Positions 1-10,191 of a stretch of DNA of 64,000 nt are shown here, piece by piece. A model generated the notes under the pieces. That model did no database searches and was not told the origin of the DNA. It saw nothing but the letters and a program-made list of their open reading frames with translations. The translations under genes and the position numbers were made by a program. Within the stretch, counting starts at the first letter, position 1, and the number at the start of each line of letters is the position of its first letter. Source of the DNA: Davidsoniella eucalypti (taxonomy: Eukaryota > Ascomycota > Sordariomycetes > Microascales > Ceratocystidaceae); contig RMBW01000062.1 of the NCBI GenBank assembly GCA_004009845.1, forward strand, positions 62,001-126,000, read 5' to 3'.

Positions 1-2038
1 GTCTGGGTCTCTCTCGGCCTCTGTACGACTTGAACATCTGGCGCCGCACTGCGTCTCTCATACCAGACACGCAGTAGGTGTAGATTCTTAACATATCTCT
101 CAAGACTACCAAAATCTTCCGCTGTGGCCCATCCGCTCCCACGGCCGACGCTAGCAAATCGAGCTTCACGCTGGAGTCGAGCTTGATCGGCACGGCGTAG
201 AAGTTGTAGTAGTGAGTCCATGATGCTGCTGAAGTCGAGCTGTAAGCGCGCTAGTGCAAGGTCCCAGCCATCTACTTCGAGGAGTAAGATGCGCACAGCT
301 ACGCAGGCGGCTAAAGAGACCTGTTCAAGTGTAGCGAGGGTTGCGTATGTTTGAAAACCACCAGTAGCAGCGTGTGGTTCGATGGATACGAAGGCGGCGA
401 AGAAGTCTTTAAGGGCTGCTAGACAGTCACTAAGGGCTTGGATATGGTATATGTTACGGGATGTACGTTGTGAGGCGTCAGTTATAAAGGTGGCAGGTTC
501 ATAACACCGCACAAGAGCGTATGTATAGTGCATACGGAAGTGTGCTAGAAAGACGCATTGTTAATGGATGAAATCATGACAGATTTGTAAGAGATGACTG
601 GGTAACTTACAAAATTCCGGATTATCTGGTGACACGGCTTGAGCGATCTTGTTGAGCTTAACCAGCAAAGGCTGGTTGAGACCCTCGATGACGGCAGGAT
701 ATGTCGGCTTACGATCCCGTGCGTACGGAATGCCGAATATGGCTGTAGCTTGGTTGGTTACTTCGGCGATGCTGACGATCTTTTCAACCATATAATCGCT
801 ACGTATATCAGACGTCAAAAGCCGGGTTGCAGCATGAACGTCCAAAGGGGTGCCATTCAATAGTGGCTGGTAACTTCCTCGACATGACGATCTAATGGAC
901 TAACAGTTAGTACCAAACTATTATATGATATTGGATACTGATACTCACATTTCGGACAAGTAAAAGGTGCCCAGATATGCTCGTTGCTGAGCCATGGTGA
1001 GTCCAGTTGTATTTTGAACAATAGATGCCTGCCGTGGGTCTTCAGGCCCTCGAATTGTTGAGTGCCAGTTTTGAGAGACTCTAGGCATCACGATACCGAG
1101 ACTTCGAGTGTGAGCGACGGCCAAATGCATGACTTGGTGAATCTGTGACGCTGCTAATCTGATAGGACCCCAGGCAATCAAGATCAACATGCCCTGAAGG
1201 ACATCCAACGTTATGGAACTCTCGACTAGACACCGCAAGGCGAGATATTCCATGATATCACGACGCATAGACTTGAGCATCGGGGGAGTGAAGGGCACCG
1301 TGACAAAGATGATGGCTTGGGTGAGAAACGGCGAGTCGATATACAACTGCTCAATGCGCTTCTCGGGAACCACGACGAACGGGAAAGCTGGTGAATATCG
1401 TGCTTTAAACTCCATGATAGCAAGGTTCACCTGGTCCCAGTTCATGCCAAATGGAGTAGCATCAGTACTACTTGTACCCCCGGATCCCGTACCTTTGGAA
1501 CTTGACGGGCCCGAAGACGCTTTATGTGGCTCATGGCCGGCATCTGAGGCACCACTAACGGACTCTGGTGTGCTAATGGCAGAGTGACGTGACTGGGGAT
1601 TTGATGACTGATCTTGGGCAGTGGCAAGCCGTGTAGTCAAGTTGTCGATGATTTGCTCCAGAGAAGCCACGCGACTGTTAGAAGATAACAGTCAGTTTCG
1701 TTCGACATAGCAACCAACGGTGGTATTATCTTGCATTACGTACCTAGCTAATGGCTTCAGTTGCCGTGGTTTCCGGATGCCTTTTGTTGTTTTTGCTGAA
1801 CATTCGATATTCAGATGTTGGCATCTATGTCGTATTAGTACAAGTACAAGTTCCTGGGCTTTGTTCCACATGTCCTAAACATGGGGTTATTGAGACGCAA
1901 GTTAACTGACCTATCACATAGATGGCGCGACTGATTCTCTGGTTTAAAGTTACATTTTGCCTTGGCCTTGGTACATGGAATACAAGCACGAAGACGCCGT
2001 GGTGGACTTTCTACACGCTGGGATCTGTCTGGTGCCAT
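1..2038 (-). CDS. Zn2Cys6 fungal transcription factor, 3' end off the left edge
   Basis: This is a zinc binuclear cluster DNA-binding regulator, expected to act in the nucleus. Five exons can be assembled: 2038-1911, 1824-1744, 1674-949, 891-611 and 544 to the window edge. The introns begin GTCAGT, GTACGT, GTGAGT and GTAAGT, and three contain clear branch points (TACTAAT, TTCTAAC, TACTAAC). Splicing exon 1 to exon 2 completes the cluster: Cys19, 22, 29, 41, 44 and 51, spacing C-x2-C-x6-C-x11-C-x2-C-x6-C, with KAKAK between the second and third Cys. A basic linker and a leucine-rich segment (ASRVASLEQIIDNL) follow, then a Ser/Gly-rich stretch and a helical region with FYLSEISSS resembling the middle homology region of these regulators. 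The ATG at 2038 is the first in frame. About 586 residues are visible with no stop before the edge. Its target genes are unknown; the cluster itself is unambiguous. Confidence 0.88.
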
Positions 2039-2123
2039 AGCAGAGGAACTTGGAGTAATTCTCAAATGCTATATGTTGGAAAGGTATATAAGCAGAAGGA
2101 AGGGTTGTCCCGTATTATCAGGG

Positions 2124-2188
2124 TCGGGTTATGACAACTGCGGCCCCGGAAAAACAGAAGCCGTTGTCACAGGCCGTTTATAACCCGA
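2124..2188. promoter_or_regulatory. Nested inverted repeat upstream of the Zn2Cys6 regulator
   Basis: TCGGGTTAT (2124-2132) is matched by its exact reverse complement ATAACCCGA (2180-2188). Inside it, TGACAAC (2132-2138) is matched by GTTGTCA (2163-2169). The centre holds GCGGCCCCGG, which contains CGG/CCG triplets of the kind Zn2Cys6 proteins often bind. It lies about 90 bp upstream of the regulator's ATG, between two TATA-like sequences (2085-2090 and 2201-2206). A role as an operator or autoregulatory site is inferred from position and symmetry only. Confidence 0.4.
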
Positions 2189-2196
2189 ATGGAAGG

Positions 2197-2207
2197 TTTA
2201 TATAAAG
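2197..2207. promoter_or_regulatory. TATA-like palindrome TTTATATAAAG
   Basis: TTTATATAAA is self-complementary, so it could serve either strand. It sits 56 bp upstream of a short plus-strand reading frame starting at 2263 and about 160 bp upstream of the regulator on the minus strand. A second TATATA at 2085-2090 lies 47 bp upstream of the regulator's ATG and is the better candidate for that gene. Confidence 0.3.
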
Positions 2208-4131
2208 ACCCTAGGATTTACTACTCCTCCAGCCACTCTTGTTTCCTTTGTTCTCGCTTTTTATGGTGAAATATAAGCTGCCGCTCAGAATAACAAAGAG
2301 AGGGAGTTTTATATTGGCACGGGTAAGTTAGCGTTTACCCGCTTGTTGGCCGCTCACTGGGTGGACAAGAGATATTGCAGTATCACAATTTCCACAACAG
2401 TTGTTTTTGAGCAAAAAAAAGGCAGACTTTTATATTTTGCTGTGATCAGAAGCCAGGCCTATTTTAGGAGTGTGTAACCAGGCAAAGATATGATACGAAG
2501 CTAACAACGAGGCCTTTTTGGTTGCTTAATTAGAGGCGTTGATATTGATTTCTATAGCCTAGAAATAAGGTGTGGGAATAGATCACCTGGGAAGAGGAAG
2601 ATACAGTGAGCAAAACAAATCTGGAGGAAGCACATTAACAAACAAAAAGAAAGATGAGAATGAAGCCAATAGCAAAGAGAGTACAAAAAAGAAAAGACAG
2701 GGTTCTCTGAATAATATGATGATAACAATGCGCTGAGTTCTCAACAGAGCTTTTGTTGCAGCTTTGCTTCAATAACACAATTCAAAATAAGACCTGTTTT
2801 GGGGGTTTTTTGCTCCTAAAAGGGAAAAAGGGAAAGAAAAATCGCACTGTGAAGTATGCGATGTTTCCTTCTTTTTTGCTCTTCCTTGATATATAGTTTT
2901 AAGAATCAGCGGTAGCAATACTAAGAGTAGCCAAACCTAAGTCAATGATAAGAAAATAATGACTGTATCTTCTTAGATGTGTTCGTTCTTTTCGTAAGGT
3001 TTTCCTTTGTTGATGTTTTTTTTTTTGCTTAATCTAAATATAAGGAGTTTTTGGAATAAATAAGTCCGGGTTACACTTATTCCGGACTTGCAGTTCAGTT
3101 TGATAGGGCGGTACTTATAGCGTACATAATAACAAGGTATCCTCATAACAGAACCCGTACTAAATAGAGTACAAAACAGTTAAAGTCTTTTTCTGGGGAC
3201 AAGTACCTTTTTATCCCTGCTCTGCTCCCCAACAGAAGAACTGCTATCATCAACAATAAGAAAGGTGATGACAAGAAAATAAATGTTTAATTTGTATTGA
3301 CGATAATCAACGGCTTGTTTTTTCTTTAATATCGTTCCGTGTCTCCGAAATCTTGTACGCCTATTTTTTTTTAAAGTTTTCTCTCGGCACTGACATTGTT
3401 ATTGTTCAAGTGTAGTTTTTATGCTTCAAATATCCATGTCAATCATTGGTTTGTTGTAAAGAAAACCATTTACATATGTCATGATGCTTATGCTATGAAC
3501 AACCATTTTATCAAAGTGACAAGTATGTTAGGGTTGTATGTGCCATGCTTAACCCTCGTCCACTATTTTTCTGCAAACGGAAATTGAGTATCGCTACCGA
3601 GTTGAAGATGTACTTGTTCACATCTGAGATTTCCTAGCACAATTTATTCTTCATTTCAAAATAGAGCTGTTTCATTTTTTGATCAGGGCATTAACGATTT
3701 ATTGAGAGTTGTTTGCTTGGTGAAATTCCCGCAAATATGCTAGAAACAACCAAGCCTAGTTAAGATAAGATAGTGAAGTAGCTAGTCGGGGCCAAACGTC
3801 GAAAACAGATCCAGAGCCAGCGGGTATTATTTAGTAGGTTAGGGTTGTTATAATAGTTAGAAGTTATGTAGATAATAGTAAGGGCAAGCCAAAGAAAGCA
3901 GAAAAGAAAAGAGCTCTCGAAAATGACTTGACCAGAGCTTTGGACAACACTTGACACAAAAGATCAGAGCCGTTCTTTTCGTTTCTTTTCTTTGCCTCTG
4001 GCCGAGTCAGGTTTCCGGCTGTTCTTCGACTCGACAGCGAAGAATCATCCGACGAAGCTTTCTTTCTCTATTTCTTGACCATAGTAGAAGAAAAGCAGAC
4101 GTTTTGTTTTGTATGGCTTATATTTGGTTGT

Positions 4132-4702
4132 TTACTGGGGCTTGGTGGCCAGCTTGCGCTCCTTGCGGGCTTTGCAAGACTTGTTGACCATAAGACCAAT
4201 GACACCAGCGGCAACACTAAAAGAAAGACGGTGTTAGCTGATTGTGGCCTTGTCGTTTATAGATAGCCGGGCTATGCGGGATCGAAGCCAAGGACCCCTC
4301 GCTCTCTTCCTAGATCTACATCCATGACGATATGTGGACTTGCTTTGCCGACCAGGGAGCCCGTTTAGCACATCTTGGCAAGATTTCAGGCCCTTAAGAG
4401 TCTGGGGAAGGCAAAAAGCCAAGAAAAAAAAGACATATTCTTCCGTGGGATAGCTTGGGTCGAGCGAGGGTGGGTCTGTAGAGATGCCAAGGCTTCGGAT
4501 AGACAACTTACACGAAGATGATGCAGAACACCAAGCTATAAACAAGAGATGATATTAGCGTCAGGGAGCACGTAAAACTATAGCAGCAAGGCTATATAGG
4601 ACACACAAAGAAGATATGAACTTACACGACACCGGCCTCACGGGCAGCCCAGTTCTTGCGCTTCACGAGCTCACGGACAACGAGGGGGTTGATGGCAGCC
4701 AT
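4132..4702 (-). CDS. Small single-pass membrane protein (61 aa), three exons
   Basis: Three short exons join into one frame: 4702-4626, 4535-4512 (only 24 nt) and 4216-4132. All introns are GT-AG with GTAAGT donors. The 61-residue product starts MAAINPLVVRELVKRKNWAA, followed by an uncharged segment of about 21 residues (roughly 24-44, GVVLVFCIIFVVAAGVIGLMV) that should span a membrane once, and a basic Lys/Arg-rich tail. There is no cleavable signal peptide; the arrangement suggests a signal-anchored or tail-anchored small protein. From memory, similar short proteins with the NPLVVR and KRENWAA elements occur as conserved hypotheticals in filamentous ascomycetes; their function is not known to me. 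Its small exons hide it from simple ORF calling. Confidence 0.75.
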
Positions 4703-6172
4703 TGTGATGATGGAGAGACGACGAAGTCAAGAAGAAGACGAGATGGTAAAGATGTTATCTGTGAGACGAGAAGGAGGCAAAGGTCAGCAACGGCGATGAT
4801 GGAGAGTAAGAAAGAAGAAAAAAGAAAAAGAAAAAAAAGGGAAGACGGAAGCCTGTGACTGGCGGTCTAAGAGCTACACTTATAGTGAGACCGGGAGCTC
4901 TAAATTCTCTTAGCAAGCTACTTGACCTGCGGAGAAAGAAGCAACTTGACTAGTAGCAGGCGAGAGAGGTATTCCTCCTGTACTAGGCGTGGGAGCTATT
5001 GGTGCACAGTGATATCATTGCCGTTACATGGCCCGAAGCAGCTAGCCAGCATCGGGAACTCTAGCTGGAGCAAAAAAGCACGGTCGAGCTACTTGGCTAG
5101 AAACAGTGCTTGATTGCGGTTCTCGGACTGCTGTTGCTGACCACCAACAGAGCTTTTGTTTGCATAGTATAGCATAGGAGAAAAAAACAACAGTAGTAGC
5201 CGACAACAGAACAGCAACCATGTAGCAATAAGACCACTCTTTGGCGAAAAGGACTGGGCACCCTTGCGCTTAGAGAGTTGCAGCGAGGGAAGGGAATCCG
5301 CATTGGTCATGCCATGTAATGCAATGAGGTGAGCTAGAGAGACAGAGAGGAAGAGAACGAAACAGAGCATAAAGACTATGCTTTCTTCCGTCCACGACAG
5401 ACGTGAGACGCCGAGTTCAGAGGTGATGATGCTGTGCTTGTGGCAGCTGTCTCACATGCTGACTGAAGCCGCCGAAGCCAAATCGTAAGCGGCAGTAGTC
5501 AGTGTAGTAGACTAAACACTCTTTGCCATCGATAAAGCTTGGCTAAGCTGACAGCAGCTAGGCGAGCTTCTGCTGTGCCAAGGCGTCCCTCTTACGTTCT
5601 CCCTCTCTTTTTGGGCTAGGACCAAAGTATAAACATAAACAGCAAACAGGGGAGAAAGTAGATGTAGGGTAGATAGTGTCTTGGCCGTTGCCAAGATTAC
5701 AACGACGGGCAAATAGGAAAATGTGGAGGAGGAAACAAACTGACGACGTACGGTGAGATGAACGACTCGAAGCTAAAGAAGCACGCAAGATCTGGACGAT
5801 AGACAGTGATTCTGGAGAGAAGAATGTATAGAATATGAAGAGATGAGCAGAATGGGAGACTCGAGCGTGAAAGCTTGCTGAACAAGGAGAGAGCGTTGGA
5901 GGAAGAAAGAAAGGAAGAGAAGGGAAGAAACAGGAATCGAGGTTGAAGGCGGGAATGCAGGAGTAGAAAAAGAAGAAAAACAACACACAGCAGTAGGAGA
6001 AGAGCTCGGCAAAAAATGACATTACTATTTTATTATTTTATTTTGGAATCACTACTCGTGGACTAAGAACTGGGCTTGATAAAGGCCCGGGTTCAAGCAC
6101 AGGCACAACAAACATGGGAAACAAGAAAAGAACCTGACGGGCAGGGATGGATGCAACGGCGGATTCTACAGA

Positions 6173-6187
6173 AGAGAGAGAGAGAGA
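6173..6187. repeat. (AG)n microsatellite
   Basis: A run of about seven AG dinucleotides within the GA-rich tract upstream of the small membrane protein gene. Confidence 0.8.
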
Positions 6188-9100
6188 AATACAACTAGAC
6201 GGTTCTGCTCGATAGGCGGATCAGAGCCGCCGGTGGTAGAAGAGAAAGAAAAAGAAAGAAAAAAAAGCTCAGCATCGATGTCACTGCAACGGCAACGGCA
6301 AAATATCGCTGTTTTCTTCTCCCTGCTATCCTTTTCATTTACATGTACATACAAGGTTTTACGTAGCGTGGAGAATCGATATGAGCGAGACTTCCGGAAT
6401 GCTCGTAGTGACGCTTTAGATTACTCTCAGCAGGCGTCTCGGCTTCACTATTCCTCTGTCTTTCTAGCTACTGGCTGGAAATAAGCAAAACATCTGAAAT
6501 GCAGGCCTTGAGCCCGGCATTTTGCTTGCTTGAGGAGATATGGCCTAGTGCCAATTTCACAGTGGATGCTTACATACCGCCACTGGATGCCAAAGCTTCC
6601 AGCCCGACTTTAGGCGTTAGTTGTATTAGTACGAGAAAACTTGCTGCTATGAGGCTTCATATCTAGCTCAGCCAGCCCTCCCTTTTTATCTGGCTCGCTT
6701 TAGAGTGTCCGAGGAAACGACGAGGATCGAATCCTCGCTGCTCTTTGACTTAGCATCGGCCAGACTATTTGTATCTATATACCGGGGAAACAGGAGCAGA
6801 ACCCATCACGTGGTGTGTCTCTCTGCTCGTTTGATTCCTTTCTTACATTCATGATTATGAAGGACCGTGGATAATCGCAACCAGAGTTCATGATCTGCCT
6901 GTTTACCCTTGTTTATTCTTTCGTTTTAGCGCGGTTACTGTTAGTATATCAAGTCTGGGTTCGGAGCCGCTGTGACGTGATTATTGCCGCGATATCAACA
7001 AGGCTGGATTCTTATTAATGTCTCGTTCTTTTTTTAAGTAGATTGAAAAACGAACGGACCATCCGTGGAAATTCCAATTCCGTTCATATAATAAAAACCC
7101 AAGAGCATAGCCAAGTTTGGAAGTGAAGTGACTCTCGTTGTATAATAGCGCCAAGATTATCATGGAGCTTTCTACCCAAAGCTTGTCATCAGAGCTTCTA
7201 ACCAGAGCTCTTCAACTGCACAGACGACAATTAAACTCGGACTTTTCCAATGAAAGTCCAGCGACTCGACAAAAAGCCGCGTGAGGTTATACCTATTACG
7301 GAACTATGCTCTAAGCATGTATCTGGTCTTGGAAGCGGTGTTGTATATGTACAGGCATATAAAAGATAGACAAGTTCAAGCGAGGTTTACAAGAGCCGCC
7401 ATGATCGCTGTATTCTCGATATCCGGTCCCGAGCATCCCGCAGAACCCGCTCTTATGCTATACAGCTCGTACGTTGCTACTATAGCAACAGAGACAAAGA
7501 CGTAAAAATTCTCGCGGCTCTAGTGTGGGCAAGCTCGGAGTTTGTCTTAAAGGACGACATCCCGGCCATGGGGGAACAACCAAGCTCTCGCTTGATTCGG
7601 GCACTGAATACATAGCTCTAGTGTAGAAACCTGTAAGCACCTAACCAACACACAGCATACATGTGAACACATACATATATACAGACATATAAGCCTGTCC
7701 TATGTCGCACTACTTCTCGATGTCACGGCGCCCAACCTTCACCGCGAATCTTCTGGGGTTCTTCCGTCAGGATCTTTGCAATGGATGGTTGGTGTTTTAT
7801 CTGCTGTGATATTTGGAGAGACCCCAGAACAAAAGGAAGACTTGAAAAAAAAAAATTTGAAAAAAAGACGAGGCGGGCTGGTTGATACACTAGCGGACCA
7901 ACTTTAACGCAAATATCAGCAACTTTTTTTTCTCTCAGCTTCCTTTTTTGCTATAGCAAGATGAGGTTGCAGCGAATCTGGTCTGGTACGTAGAGTAGAG
8001 CGTGGGATCGACTATCACCCCGTTGTATACTGTATACTGTTCCTACCCTCATACATACATATATATATCCGAAATGTACTAGGCAAACAGATATCGGCGA
8101 TGTAGTTGTGCTTGACCAAGAGCCTCATTTGGTCTGGACAAGCCGTTGAATTACAGGCGGTCTAGACATTGTACAATCATATGATCCAACTAACTAAACG
8201 ATATCTACGGATACATGATGTATATGCAAGGGGCCATGTGTCGATAGCTACGCCCTCTAGCAGGATATAACATGTATTTGCCTAACAGGGCTGCTTTTCT
8301 CAGTCAGTAGCTATCTCAAGCTAGCCTAGAGCCTCACTATATAAACATATGATGATGAGAAGCAAGCATATATCAGTTATGTATATACGCTGCCAATATG
8401 AAAAAGCCACTATTGACGGATCACGGAATATCCTAGTAAGCAGCACTTCAAAGCAGGCATTTTAGTCTCAGCTAGTTCCTGGTATAAGCTGCTGTTTGGC
8501 GTGTAAATCTCCGGCCATAATGGGGAGAAAAACGGCAAGAAAAAGAGAAAGAAAGAAAAGAGACAAATACAAGGCTTTCCCAAGTTACCACTCCTACTTT
8601 TGCTCTTTCTCGCACGAGAGACATTTTAGCTCTGAAATCTATGAGGACCAGGGTCTTTGGCATGGTTTTAACCCGCTCAGACACTTTTGAGGTGGCAAAA
8701 CAATCTGGCAGAGGAAAACTTTGCCATAAGTTATATAGCCAAAAGTAGCCAGAGGAGAACTTGGAAGACTGCAAGTAGAAGTTGAATACAAACAATTACC
8801 AACCTCCTTGATTTTTTGTTGAATCGGTGATTATTACATAGATCGGCAGTTCAAAATAAAATAAAATAAAAATAAAAATAGTCTCCATCTATGGCTTCTC
8901 CAACTCTGAGATACTGTAAAAACTGGATTCTTATTGGTCAAAGGAACAAAGCTACAACCGTTTTTTATCCTCATGTAAAATAATTTTCTATTGTGCTTGG
9001 GCCAGAAAAAGGCCGCTATTCCGGCCGGAAATAAATGGAGGGGACAAACAAAAACTATCATGAAGTATACGAAAAGAAAAGAATGTGAAAAAAAAAAGAC

Positions 9101-10155
9101 AAGCCAAAATGGGATCACAAATAGCAGATCTGCAGCTTTTTTTGGTCGGGGTTCGTCGAGGCGACCGGACTTGGAGAAAATTGTTATCACCTGTTTTGTT
9201 TTATTGAACAAGTATGCGCCTTTTTTCGTAAGAGGGTTCTTGTGATTTTGCTTAGGTCATCAAGGCATCATTTTTAATAAGAAACCTGGGTTTAGCCAGC
9301 TGTGAAGAGCAAATCCTGGTCCTAGTCTAGACCTGGACATCGACGTTGATGCTGGCCTGTACAGAGCACGGTACGGTCAATGGTGATAAGAACTTTGTTC
9401 ATTTCGTTTGTTATTCATCATCATGACTCTTCTCTTCATACTCTAGGTTAACATCTAATGTCTTCACTTTAGCCTCTAGGGTTATATCTGCTTTTTGGAT
9501 AGTAGACACCCTAGTCGGGCGGTGAGCGGGTCAGGAAGGCGGGTCTCCGCTTTCAATTTTGGATCTGTACATATTATATTGTAATATAGAATGAAATACT
9601 GTAGCAATTAAAACCAATCCATTAAATGTGGGCTACATACTACATACATATCTGTACACACATTTTCCCCGATTACATTTACTGGCCGCTTCACACAATC
9701 GTGACGAAAGAGGGCAAGACCCAAAATTGAAGCGAAATGCTAAATGAGCTGAGATATTCCCCATTGATTTCTCTTGTTCGTTTAATCTATCTGGGAACGG
9801 AAGAAAGTGGAAGACATAAGTGAAAAGTGAAAACAGCAAGAATCCGCATCAGGCAAAAAACGTCACATTTTTCCTTCCTTTCATCGAAATTTAGATCGTT
9901 GAAAACGCTGAGTCAGCCGACTCTGACGGAAGGAACCGCAACCAAAAAAAAAAGACACAGACAGAGAAGTGCGTGACTTTGAATTCTGCCGAGATTTCCA
10001 AAGATTGAAGATTGAGAATTGCCATCATAGCTATTCAGCTTCATCGACAACTAGATAGAGAATCTCTCCAACCCTCATCGTTGCTCCTTCAGCATTCGCC
10101 AGCTGCAATTCACCGTAGCCTCTTTATTTTTCTTGTCTGCAGGTTCTTTTATTTC

Positions 10156-10163
10156 TAGGGTTT
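10156..10163 (+). promoter_or_regulatory. Telobox-like TAGGGTTT just upstream of the transporter ATG
   Basis: TAGGGTTT ends 28 bp before the start codon at 10192. Such motifs are known binding sites for Myb-like telobox factors in fungal and plant promoters. Similar CCCTA/TAGGG motifs recur in several intergenic regions of this window. Function here is inferred. Confidence 0.3.
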
Positions 10164-10191
10164 CCTAGTCCCATTCAAAACTTCAACCATC

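Larger units (their letters stand above)
2039..4131. other. Intergenic region, no supported gene apart from the promoter signals
   Basis: Apart from the inverted repeat, the TATA-like sites and a 20-codon frame at 2263-2322 that ends in GTAAGT, this stretch is AT-rich with short A and T runs (for example near 2413, 3018 and 3364). No reading frame here has coding character. Confidence 0.6.
4703..10191. other. Intergenic region, 5.5 kb; purine-rich on the plus strand near 5150-6350
   Basis: The part next to the small membrane gene is strongly GA-rich on the plus strand (pyrimidine-rich in the direction of that gene), as expected of a promoter or leader. It includes an (AG)n run at 6173-6187. 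A perfect hairpin CGAGGAT-CGA-ATCCTCG lies at 6721-6737. From about 6800 to 10190 the DNA is AT-rich without a supported gene. The last few hundred bases before 10192 form the molybdate transporter promoter. Confidence 0.55.

Noticed and set aside
5558..6022. 154-codon minus-strand frame, Phe/Ser/Leu-rich
   Set aside because: Read from a pyrimidine-rich promoter tract; low complexity, no domains.
6721..6737. Hairpin resembling a tRNA T arm
   Set aside because: CGAGGAT-CGA-ATCCTCG is a perfect inverted repeat, but the loop lacks the TTC start and no other tRNA arm pairs nearby.
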